A DNA stretch of 64,000 bases from Anseranas semipalmata. Lineage: Eukaryota; Chordata; Aves; Anseriformes; Anseranatidae. Shown piece by piece: positions 12,583 to 23,459 of this stretch. The notes under the pieces were generated by a model that did not search any database, had not been told where the DNA came from, and was given only the letters and a program-made list of their open reading frames with translations. Made by a program: the position numbers and the translations under genes. The DNA lies in NCBI GenBank assembly GCA_013399115.1, contig VXAA01004298.1:719460-783459 (forward strand). Direction: 5' to 3'. Numbering within the stretch: the first letter of the stretch is position 1; every line of letters begins with the position of its first letter.

Positions 12583-13266
12583 TCAGAGATGAGCCATTCA
12601 ATTTTATGACGTATTGTCAAGTGCCTGGCTGACAGAGGGAGATGCAGTGTTGAGGAATGACACGTAAAAGCCCCTGGAGGTAAGTGCACTGTCCTCAAAC
12701 AAATAATCAAAAATCTGTGTAGACAGATGCTGAAGAGAAGGTGGCGTGTAAGAGCCCTAGTCAGCATTTGGGTCATTTTCTCCATCAAATTGAGTATATT
12801 TCTGGATTCTCTATCCAAGAGCATTCACCAGAAAGCATAGAAAAAGTAAGCTTGTTTGTTTTTAAAGCATAATTTTCTACTGTAAACAACCTTAGTTCCT
12901 TATAGTAAGTTCAGATTCCTTGCAGTGTTAGGATTTATAGGGGAAAACATTGCCTCCATTAGGCTTTTGGGTGGTTCACTTTCCAGCCCATTTGTCCATT
13001 AATTAAATTGCCAGGTTGTGTTTCTCTGTGTAGTACAAAGTTCCTTCAAAAACTGACTCCACTCTTCCCTGTAATCCTCAGAAATAAACATGGATAGCAA
13101 ATCACTGAAGTGTTTGCCAATCAGATTATAGCCTGACCATCGGAAAAGCAGTATGTCTACAAGGATGGAGAAACAGCTGAAATGCTACAAGTCCTACTGG
13201 CACAAGAATGAAAATCAGGAGAACAGTTTTCATATTTACCGAGTGGGACATGCGAAAACCTTTTTT

Positions 13267-13316
13267 ATGTGTATATGTATAGATTATACACATACATACA
13301 CACACACACACACACA
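13267..13316. repeat. Hairpin followed by (CA)n microsatellite
   Basis: A 9-base inverted repeat (ATGTGTATA at 13267-13275 with TATACACAT at 13285-13293, loop 9) runs straight into a CA tract (about 13297-13316). Likely a slippage-prone microsatellite. Confidence 0.8.
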
Positions 13317-13699
13317 TATATAAAAACATAAGAGAACAAAGAGCATATCTGAATCAAGTGAGCAAGGAAGATAGATTTCTTGAAAGAAGAAATGATTAAA
13401 TGGAACGTCATAATGAGAAAAAACAGAGAAAGACCCTCTTCCCTCTGCAAGGCACCGTGCTTTCTGTAACCTCAAAGCTGAGTTAGAAAATCACGCAACT
13501 AGCTGTGGCAGCACTGGAACTTTAACAGTCAGTCCTGCCATTAAAATTACCATGAGAAGAGAGCTCATCTTCAGAACAGTAATACCTCAAGGTCCAGCTT
13601 TATTGCTCAATGACTTTCTAACAAACCAGTGAGCATCATTGCACAGCATTATGAAATGAAGAAATATATACTTTGCTCTGAATAAGGGAAAGATTTATA

Positions 13700-13920
13700 G
13701 GAACTTAGGGTTGGATTCTTATCTCAAGTCAAATAAATTTACGGTAACTCATGGAGTTGTTCAGGTGTAACCAGATGAGCTTATAGGTATGGATACATGA
13801 TAAATGAGACTTTTTCAACCTTACTGAGTAATGTTATCAGTTACTGACTTATCTCAGGCTTGATAATCTGGTGAAACTCCCATTAGCTTCAGTGACAGTT
13901 TTACCCAGGGAGACTAAAGA
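13700..13920. repeat. Decayed palindromic amniote repeat
   Basis: Contains TTGGATTCTTATCTCAAGTC, later GTAACTCATGGAGTTGTTCAG, and further on AAACTCCCATTAGCTTCAGTG followed by ACAGTTTTACCC. These recall a widespread reptile and bird MITE-like repeat built around ATTGACTTCAATGG with arms ending in GGATTCTGATCTC. The match is by memory and partial; both arms are heavily mutated. No coding capacity. Confidence 0.4.
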
Positions 13921-16289
13921 ATGACTGCCAGTTTTGGCACAGTTCTTCACACTTCCTAGATATCCCCAGTAGCATTGACAATAGATACACAAGCAGAGTT
14001 GAGAAACAATTTATCATCTGCCAATCCAGCTATCAAATCTCTATCTTTGCCCTGGCAATGTTCATGCACTGTACACACAAAAATCTGTTCCACAGCAAAA
14101 ACTGTAAGTGTGGGAGCAAACAGAAATATACTGAATGTAGTAAGAAAAAATCTGGGACTGAAGTAGCACGGACACTCTTCCATATCATAACTAACACATT
14201 TGAGAGATGCATTTTCATTTAAATCACACAGCTGCACAGTATTTGTTCCATTGCAGATTTCAGGAATTTTAATTCATCTTATTACACAACAGCTATCATA
14301 CTGCTGCCATTAATAACTCACAACTGGCTACATTTAGCAGAGGATTACAGAGTCCAAACCTTCCTCCTTATCATGGAAATATCAGAAATAGTACTTCTAC
14401 CTCTAAATGTCCCAGGCACATAAGAAGCACCTAAAAGCAATTATCATTTAATGATGAAATAAGCATAAAAAAGTATAATTACTCTCTTCTGCATACTATC
14501 AGAAATACAGATTCTAATAATAATAATACTGTGCAAAAATGACTGGCAGTAGTTCCATGTTTATAGAAAACAGCAGGATCGCGCGTATCTCTTCTCCCTA
14601 CAGCAACACAGCCTCTTCTGTATCCAAAATTTAAAACATGCCTTTGACTATGGGGTACCAGTCTGCATCCTCAATTTAAATCCACGTATAAAGGGAAAGA
14701 AAAACCAACAGCCTGAATCACAGCCTGATGGGTGCAATGAGCACGGAAACCTAGCGGATCTTTCACAATTACATGTAGTTCCTCCTCCTCTCCAGGAGAC
14801 ATATTTAAAAATACACAGGCAAGATGTACTCTTCCTGTTTCTGTTGTTCCTGAAATGCATAATCTGCATTATACAGAAAGTATGAATAGGTTAGAGCACG
14901 TCAGCTCAAAAATAAATTAACTGCTCTGCACCCTCAGTTTTCTGTCTCCAAGGTTACCAGTGGTGGTTTTCATGAACGCTGGTGTTTACTTCCTGCACTT
15001 CGTTCTTGTTTACTTGTTTTGCGTACATAAAAAGAGAGAGAGTGAAAAAATACGCATTACAGATAGTTGCCACTTACAAATGGGGACAGAAGGTTATGTG
15101 CCAGTGACAAATTTGCCAAGTATCTTCCTTCTCAGCACAATCTGTGACAAAGGCTCAGAAAGCTACGTGGCACATGGCAGCTGATGTTCATGACTCTAAT
15201 TAAAGTCCTGGATCACAAGACCCTGCCAAAGGAACAAAGGTGGCAAAAAAAATGCTCAAGGAAAGCAAAAAGGAAAGGAAGATTCTCATGATTAGAAAAA
15301 TATTAAATCCACAAATAAAACAGCGCCACAAAGAACAACATTTGGCACCAAGTGAGCTGCAGAGCAGCCATCTCATCTTGCAAGGTCCCTGGGGCTTTGC
15401 CCATCTTTCTGACAGGCTGGCAGAGTCTCTTCAAGTAAGACCTTAGTCTCATGACTGAAACTATTTGGGGCCATCAAAAAGATGCTGCTCTAAGAATTCA
15501 GAACATGCTAGAAGTTAGTATTCACACTGAGTATTAAATAATCTTCTTCTCAAGCTTCTCAAACTGTTATCTTCCTTCTGACTGGGAAAAAAAAACACTA
15601 CATTAACATAAAAAACATGACAGCCGCAGAAATCTTTTGCAGTAATGGCTTCAGGCTTCAGCATCTCTGAACCAAAGAGACAAGCACATATTACATCTGT
15701 GTTTGGGGCCAAAGCTACAACTAACGAGGCCTTCAATTCCACTGATTTCAACTGAACCACAGCATGTTTTTTGTTGTTGTTGCTGTTTTTTGTTTTTTAA
15801 TACCTGCTGAAGGTCTAGCCATTTGGCACAAGGAACAAGGACCACACAAAGGTGACAAGTCTCAAACCCTCAGGATATGCCCATCCCTTCAAGACAGCAT
15901 CCTGCAGGACAACATAAACATTTGAAATAGATGCTAGAGTCAAAAGATGGTGGCTTGCAAAAAAAGCTATCAATACCAAGTCTGCTGTCTATATTAATAA
16001 TTTATTATCCATCAGATTTATCAAGCAGGGAAAATGAACAAATGCAAGACTACAATCATCAGTTTCCCATGTGCACTGAAAAACAGAGGATGTAACTAAA
16101 GAGTAATTTCTTGCTAGACAGAACTTGCTTTACTTTTCTATTTTCTAATATATTTTCAACTTGCTACTCGGAACCTACTAACCCTTTGCTCTGGTGGAAC
16201 CCATCTGTTTTCAAATTTGAGAGTGCTCTCAAGTGACTGTGAGGAGCCATAGAGCACACACGAAAATAAACCAACAAAAAATGATGTGC

Positions 16290-16600
16290 ATGAGCACTTC
16301 AGATACGTGCCCCCTTTGGGCAGGCTCACAAGCCCTGGGAGCCTGGGTGTTTCTTCCACCGAACTGAAGGGACAGGAGGACTGGCGCTGGCACACGCCGG
16401 GTCTCCAGATGAGTTGGTTCCTGCCTATAAAGCAGAGTCCGTCTGAGGTGGGAAAGCCAGCGGAGGAACAGCTTGTCACTGCCTGTGACTCTGAACAGCC
16501 GTCCGTACCCTGCAGTGGGAGGTGTCTGAAATCCCTGACCGATCTTTTCAAAGGAAGGAAGAGTGTTACCAAGCTGAAAGTTTCTATTTGTCTTAATCCT
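16290..16600. other. GC-rich patch with overlapping open frames
   Basis: About 300 bases are clearly richer in G+C than the flanks. The patch is open for 149 codons on the plus strand (16286-16735) and for 138 and 129 codons in two minus-strand frames. Low stop density from base composition explains much of this. A TATAAAG lies at 16426-16432. One minus-strand segment (16509-16330) fits between a CTGCAG acceptor and a GTGAGC donor. I recognise no product; it could be an exon, a promoter-like sequence or an old repeat. Confidence 0.35.
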
Positions 16601-17508
16601 CACTCCGCAGCTTACCAAGTAAATGTTGTGGAAACTTTCCTTTACCTTCTGCAGAATGTTTTTTCAGAATCCAATACCATAAATTCCATGTATTTTATCA
16701 ACTACATCAAGCATCAGACAAAAAGTTTTGCATAAAGGTGCAGAAGAGTAGAAATCTGACATAACTATTTTTTTAAAGAAAGAAAAATAACAAAGATGGA
16801 GAATTTGGAGAAAAAGATGACCAAGGAATTCCATTCTTCGGAACATACAAGGGAAGTCTCTGGATATAGTACCTTTCTTACTCTGCCTTAAGACACATGC
16901 AAAATACATTACGACCACTCTATATACAGAAAACAGATATACAATGACAGCACTAAGGCTTCCTCTTAAACTAACCCATCCCAGCTGATCCACTATATTT
17001 AAGTAAGCAGTTTTTTTTCCAAAATTCTTTCATTCCTACCATGTACATTAGTTCTTGCAGATAGTTGTTACCATAGTAATAAATCAGCCTGTGAAGGTAC
17101 AACTAAAAAGCTATAAAACAGTACTATGTATAACTAAAAAAGCAAATTCAGGTAGTTGTTTTTTGTTGAACATTTATCAACTTTTATGGTTTTTGTAAGC
17201 ATTGTATTCACAAGAGTATCTGGGAAAAACCAAAAGGCTTTCAGATCAACATGCATATCTAACCAAATGTAATTGCATGATCATTTTAAGAACATTTGGG
17301 CCTGTCTCAGAAAGGCAATAGAGCATGTACCCAACACTAAGTACCTCTAGGCAGCTTTAATTTAAACATGCTTGAGAAATACATATACACTCCCATACTT
17401 CACGACTAGAAATCAGGGATAACTTTGATTTCAAAGGGAAAGGAAGGCATATATTATCCTTTCAGTCTGGAGAAAAGATTTAATATTCTAAGTTTGGTGT
17501 ACAAAGCC

Positions 17509-17542
17509 NNNNNNNNNNNNNNNNNNNNNNNNNNNNNNNNNN
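17509..17542. other. Assembly gap (34 N)
   Basis: Thirty-four consecutive N. Nothing can be said about the missing bases, and the flanks do not overlap in an obvious way. Confidence 1.
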
Positions 17543-19867
17543 TTATTTAATACTTTCTGGTTCTATGTTAAATATAGAAGTCATCTGTTCACAGGCCTAG
17601 AACGCACCTTAATCTTTCTTGAGCTTTTTGTCCACAGTAACTGTGTTTCATGCTTAGCTCTACTGTTTCTTTTCTGCCATTTTTAGTCTCACATGCTACA
17701 GTATATCCGTCTAGGGCTAACAAAGTACTCATCAATACCTGGAGAGAACACAACCACAGTTAAGCTTAACAGGTGCCCTACAAAAATAGCTTTATTTGGT
17801 ATGAAATTGGCATGACAAAAATTTCCATTAGGGAAAATTAAATGAAAAACAGAAGAAGAACAAGCATACGACTTGTATCCCTGAGAGGTATCTAATGTCT
17901 TTCACATCAATTTTATCAAAGTGTTTTGGCAACTGGGAGCGCCTTGTGAACCTAAGATATTCACAAATTATCTCATTCATCACTGAAAGATCACAAAACA
18001 GAACCAGGATGCTTCACTTCTTTCTAGAAGGCAGAGTGGCCACAAACCACTTTGTATAAAACTTTGCATAAAACTCTTTCAGTGTGGAAACCGCTCTATT
18101 ACAGGATGTTTGAACATCTTAAAACATGAAGAACTACAGTTTTGTCTGACTGATCTCAGGTTCAGAAAAATGGTGTGTTGAGCTGGTTGGGATTCAGAAC
18201 TGCTTCTCACCAATGTGGTGGATTTCAACTCAGCCATAAAACCTTCTCGTAATCATCTCCTCATGATTTTGTCCTCCTCCACAGGCAACCTCAACAGCCC
18301 ATAGCTACTTCTCCAAGATCCACAAAGTCACTGTAATTATTAGTATTTCTATGCTGGACTTTAACAGAGGCTAAAAAAAAATTAAAAAATAAATCCATAA
18401 TAGCTGTGTGATACAGCACAGCAGAATCTATATTTTATGCTGTTGGCATGCTTAGAATTTAGCAGGATGTATATCATTTCTTCTGTTTACTTATCCTGAA
18501 TTCATGCTATGCAGAATGCAGTTTCTATTTTTTATCAACTGGATTCACTTAATAATGCACTGTTTTATTTGAAATTACATATGGCTAAGAAAAATTAAAT
18601 GAGCAGACAGGGTAAGTTACTTATGTTTTCTATCAGTATGCAAGACATTCTTCCAATGTCGCACAAACACACACGATTACCCAATGATAAATATCAAACA
18701 AATTATACTCTAATAACAGTAGGGACAGATTTTTATTTTTTTTTTTAACTCCTAGAAAAAAACAATTTCAAGTGAGAAACACAAATGCAGAACAAAGAAT
18801 TCCAAACAGTAAAATCTCTCCCCACATAAGGCAATGTTACTTCACAACTCTCTTATTATGTGTAGATACCTAGAAATACTCATTTTGCTTCATGGTTATT
18901 CCATCAGAAATGTTCATTATTCATGAGATTGACTTTAGCAAGACAGGTTCACATATGAATTAAGCGACTGCTTGTGTAACTGGCTGATCTTTGAATAACT
19001 TTAATAATTTAACTCCCTTAACTTTTGTAATCATGCAGCTCGTAATTCACCTCAAAATTTTATGCATCAAAACTTTCTTGCTTGCTCCTGGCATGGCTCA
19101 AAAACAATGCCCTTCCATGATGGAATAGGGTACTTTACTACATCAGTTTGGGGACACATTTACAACCGAGGAAAATCAGTCTTCTGATATAGAGAATATA
19201 TCATTGTCATAATTTCTCCCAGAGATGCTAAGCACAGATTTTAAAATTCAGTGACTAAGAAATTATCCCAGACTCACTGCACCAAGCTTTAGTCCTCTTC
19301 AAACACAAACAGCTATGCTTTACTTCTTTTAAGCCATGAAATTACAGGTGTAAATTATATTCATACAGGTAATAACAATTACAATTTCATACAGGTCATT
19401 GTTGCTTCATACAGCATGTTAGGAAATAATTGCACTGAATTATAAAGAAAAAGTGAGACAAAATATGAAGAAGAAACAGCAACAACTATTTTCATTACAC
19501 AGAGAATTCATTTTAAAATATGGAGGTAACTATATTACAACTGTTACTGGAGTAAAGAATGTAATTTCTATTCTACATTGTACAACACTTGGCATAGATC
19601 TATTTATTAAACTCCCAAAAACTACATCAGTAAATAGCTGATGTTATGAAACTAATCCAGTGTCACGAATCAAAGTCAACAGCAAACATCAAACTAACTA
19701 TGCAAATAATACATTCATACAAATAATAAATGCTTTACTTTTATTCCCAAACAAAAACTTGTAAAAAGTTTGCAGTAAAGTAAAAAGTTATGTTATCTGT
19801 TCTACTGAGGAAAAAAAAAAAAACACAAAACCAATTGACTTCTACGAAGTCATAATCATTTAAGAAA

Positions 19868-21090
19868 GAGACTGGAATTAAAGTCAGCATAGATTTTCTG
19901 AGGTTAAATGATGCCTAACTAACCTGATAGCCTTCTGCGATAAAATGACCACATCTGTGGACGAGGGGAGAGCAATAGATATCATTTACTTTGACAAGGC
20001 TTTCAACACCATCTCCCATATTGCTCTTGTTTGGACATTACAGTCTGGAAGGGTGGATTAAAACAATGCCTAGATGATTGCGCTCAAAAGGGTGACGGTA
20101 AATAGGCTGTATTCTATCTGGCTGACTGTGACAAGTGGACCACTGCAGGGATCTATCCCGAGACCTGTCCTGTTTAACATCTTTATCACTGACCTGAAGC
20201 ACACTTTTCAAATTTGCAGGTAACACCAGAATGTGGGAAACAGTCAATTCACTTGAGGACAGTGCTGCCAGCAAGAACAACCCACATAGGCTGGAGGAAT
20301 GGGCTGACAGGAACCTTGTGAAGACGAAGAAGAACAAACGCCAAGTCCTGCAGCTGGGAAGGAAGAGCCTCCAGCAACGGTGCAGGCTGGGGGCTGCCTG
20401 GCTGGGGAGCAGCGCTGCTGAGAGGGACCTGGGGGTCTTGGCAGGCAGCAAGCTGGGCACGAGCCTGCAGTGCGTCCCGGCAGCAAAGGCAGCCAACAGC
20501 ATCCTGGGCCATACAAACCATGGCAGAGTCACAGCCTACTGAGGAAGCGATTATCCCCCTCTATTCAGCACTCACTTGACCACACGTAGACACTGTGTCC
20601 AGTTTTGAGGAGCCCCAGTACAAAAGACGGTGATTAACTGGAGGGAGTTGGCTGAGGACCAGCAAAGGGCTCAGGGGCTGGAGCAGCTGCCCTCGAGGAG
20701 AGGCCGAGGGAACTGTGCTTATTCTGCTTGGCAAAAAGAACATTCACTGGGCACGTGACAGCAGCCCCCCAAAATGTACAAGAAGGTTATCAAGACAGCT
20801 GAGTCTGGCTCTGCAGAGTGGCATATGGTGGGAAGATGAGACACAACAAGATTAAGTTGGAACAGGAGAGGTTCAGAATGGCTGTAAGGACAACTTTTTT
20901 CCCCATGAGTACAGCCCAGCACTCCTGCAGGTTGCCCAGAGGGGTTGTGCTACCTCCATCCTTGAAGGTTCCAAGACGTGACTGGGTAAAGGCCCAGGCA
21001 ACCTGGTCCGAACCAAAAGCTGCTTTACGCTGGAGGAAGGACTACAGCCCTCCTGAGCTCCCTTCCAGTCTGAACTATGCTGTGATCCTA
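19868..21090 (+). mobile_element. CR1 LINE, 1.2 kb, degenerate
   Basis: Colinear with CR1 ORF2 from just upstream of the reverse transcriptase palm to the 3' end. Landmarks are GTCAGCATAGATTTTCTGAGG, then TTTGACAAGGCTTTCAACACC (motif A region, FDKAFNT). These are followed by CTGTTTAACATCTTTATCAC, then GACCTGGGGGTCTTGGCAGG, CTGTGTCCAGTTTTGAGG, and a terminal TTCCAGTCTGAACTATGCTG. Frameshifts and stops break the frame many times. The catalytic-loop region reads FAGNT where CR1 has FADDT, so both aspartates are lost. The 3' end has decayed copies of the terminal unit. It looks older than the CR1 at 5241-5738. Confidence 0.92.
20231..20542 (+). pseudogene. CR1 ORF2 thumb-region remnant
   Basis: A 103-codon open stretch inside the CR1 copy, with LEEWADRNLVKTK, then RRCRLGAAWLGSS-like text and ERDLGVLAGSKL followed by AKAANSILG. 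These are standard CR1 ORF2 motifs downstream of the polymerase active site. The remainder of ORF2 lies in other frames, so this is debris. The longest open frame of the whole window (164 codons, minus strand, 20038-20532) is antisense to it. Confidence 0.8.
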
Positions 21091-21803
21091 TCCTACCAGA
21101 TACAGTAGAAATGAACTTCCCTGTGCGTACATGTCAAAGAACACAAAGAATACCCCTCTTTATACTGCAATGGAGCTTTATTCTAGAAAACAAAACAAAA
21201 CAAAAACCCTAGGTACTGTAATTAAATGAGAGCTACATGGAACTGGAAACTGTCTTTTTAAACTTGGAGGAGTGCAACACCACCTTCTTTCCACTGTACA
21301 AATGTCCTTTGTCTAGCAGTTACCATCTTGTGCCTTAAATTTACATCCACTGTAGAAAGTCTATTGAGTTGCACAGTGCAAGTTCAGCACATAAAATGAA
21401 AACTCCTCCTAGTCCACAATAATACTCTTTTACCTAATCGTTTCATACTCAAACTCTTCCCTCTCCACTCTTCATCTCCTCTTATCACTCCCCTTCCTTA
21501 AACTTTTTCCGGTATGTACGAGAAGAAACCTATTCCTGCCAAACTCTCTTTCTTCCTGTTCTTTTTAATGGTACCGGGTGCCAAGAGACACTTAACGTCA
21601 CACAGCCTTCACATCTGAATCTTTCTCTCTCTGGGTTGACATTTCCTGTGTAGCAGAATTATGTGAAAGTTTGGTCCAAGTCTCTTTGAGTTTGTCAAAG
21701 TTACATAATACAGAGGGGAAAAAACAAAAAAAAACCAAAAAACAAATACCTTATGTGATGGGGAAAAAAAGTCCTTAAAAGTTGTGGTTTTTTGGTTTTT
21801 TTT

Positions 21804-22062
21804 GGGGGGGGGGTCTGGAAAGAATAGAATCTTGCCTTTTCATCTGACAAGTAAAGAGTACTGCTAACATATCTTTGTTAGTGCTCGTGGGAAAGGAGAC
21901 AGTAAATTGACAGGCACTGAAATCAGTGTGATCTTAAAATAACTGATACAGTCATCTGAAGTCCTTCATAATTTTCTGGTAAGTTATCAAAATGCGGTAT
22001 AAGCTTGACATTTTTTCTCTAACATTTAAATCTATTTTCTAGCATTTATGATGGGGGGGGGG
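21804..22062. repeat. Two G10 runs 240 bases apart
   Basis: Ten G at 21804-21813 and ten G at 22053-22062, with T-rich sequence before the first. Both are prone to length error in sequencing. Confidence 0.85.
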
Positions 22063-22902
22063 AATACTACAAAAGGGAAAATAAGCATTTTTAGTTAAAG
22101 TCAGTGCTGATTTGTATAAATTTAAATAATCATTTGAATCAAATCAGAAAATCGCTGAAAAGCAACTGTAGCCTTATGGGCTGTAATAATAACTACCCAT
22201 GCTGAATTTATGGAGTCAAGTTAAACTGCCTACTGAAAATCATCCTCATTTATGTTCAAAAGGAGTATCAAAATTAAAATTTTTAAAGAGGAGAAAACTG
22301 AAGACAACATGAACACTTTATAGTAACTGTAGACAAACTATAACTCCAAACTTCTACCCCATTTCCAATAGCCAGCCAGAAATAAAACCAGTGGTCTAAA
22401 CAGTGCATGTTCAGTTGCAAGGTATTCAAATGTTTACAATATTTGCATCTTCTAAGTCCATTACTATCATTTACAGCTTTATCATGATCTGAAGGGCTTC
22501 CTGCAGGGTTAGGAAAGCAGTTTCTTGCTGAAGGGTGACTATGGCTTGAGGGATTCTGACTCTCAGCAGCAACGATAACAATGGAGTCTCTCGCAGTGAC
22601 AGCTTTGTGTTCACATGGATAATTTTTGGTCCTAAATTGAATTTTCTTCTACCCTTGTGAAGATCACTCAGTAACTACTGATTATTAGTCATTTGTTTTT
22701 TATGTATTACTCTCAAGGCTGCCTAATCAGAGACTGAGCAGAAGGACATAAATTTATTGTGCCTAATGTTTAAGATTTAATTAGAAATTTGAAGCTATTT
22801 TACATATATGAAGTGTAGCTAAGTGATGTTCTAAGTCATAAATCAGCAAAGAGTCTAAGAAAATACTTAACAGCATTTAAGAATATACTCAACCTTGAGT
22901 TT

Positions 22903-22941
22903 AAAAACAAAACAACAACAAAAAACAAACAAACAAACAGA
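22903..22941. repeat. CAAA/CAA low-complexity tract
   Basis: A-rich tract of CAAA and CAA units, ending in three clean CAAA copies. Confidence 0.85.
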
Positions 22942-23437
22942 AAACTATTTATTACTGCATCAGGGTTTGTGAATTTAAAAAAAAACCTAGAAGTCTGACC
23001 TGAAAAAGTAATGTCAATTTTTGACAACATCCTTTCAGCACTAATGTTAAAAAGGGTCAAAAGGCTCGGAAGCTAACGATAAATGTGTCTGTACGTTTTT
23101 CAAAAGCTAGCCTGGAGAATACGGAGAGTGGTGTCAGCCTATACCATAATACAAGCAAAGTATTTTTCTTCCACTTGTAATTCCTTTGCTGGAATACTGC
23201 ATCAAGAAACTAAGAATGAACTGAAGAGAAGGGGGTAGGTAGCTACAGGGTGTGTAGAGATGCACAACACAGACTGGAAGAACTGCCACTGTTTTGTTCC
23301 AAGATGGACGTGAAACACAGCAATATTTGTTTTGAAATATGACTTCTTTATTAAAAACTCACTACTATGCCTCACTTTTGTATGTTATCATATGTTAATT
23401 TTTTTTAGATATGAGTATTTGAATACAGAAAATATAA

Positions 23438-23459
23438 TTAGATATTTTAAAATATCTAA
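23438..23459. repeat. Perfect 22-base palindrome
   Basis: TTAGATATTTT joined directly to its reverse complement with no spacer. AT-rich, so chance is possible, but 11 matched pairs is long for unselected sequence. Confidence 0.85.

Larger units (their letters stand above)
12583..19867. other. Unique AT-rich DNA with old repeats, no recognised gene
   Basis: Contains the (CA)n tract and hairpin near 13267-13316, the old repeat at 13700-13920, the GC-rich patch at 16290-16600 and the assembly gap. Minus-strand splice-bounded open segments exist at 13991-14101, 16330-16509, 16678-16764, 16882-16919 and 17608-17695. They are phase-compatible with each other but their product is unknown. Three near-identical TTCATACAG motifs lie within 55 bases at 19360-19414. 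Confidence 0.4.

Noticed and set aside
12366..12824. 152-codon minus-strand frame
   Set aside because: It runs antisense through the CR1 fragment and its poly(A) tail, which encodes a Phe run.
15515..15845. Two minus-strand frames (81 and 64 codons) with a very good acceptor near 15583
   Set aside because: Phases cannot be joined to neighbours, and part of the translation comes from a TTG/TTTTTG low-complexity tract.
20038..20532. 164-codon minus-strand frame, the longest in the window
   Set aside because: It is antisense to the degenerate CR1 ORF2 and owes its length to GC-rich CR1 sequence.
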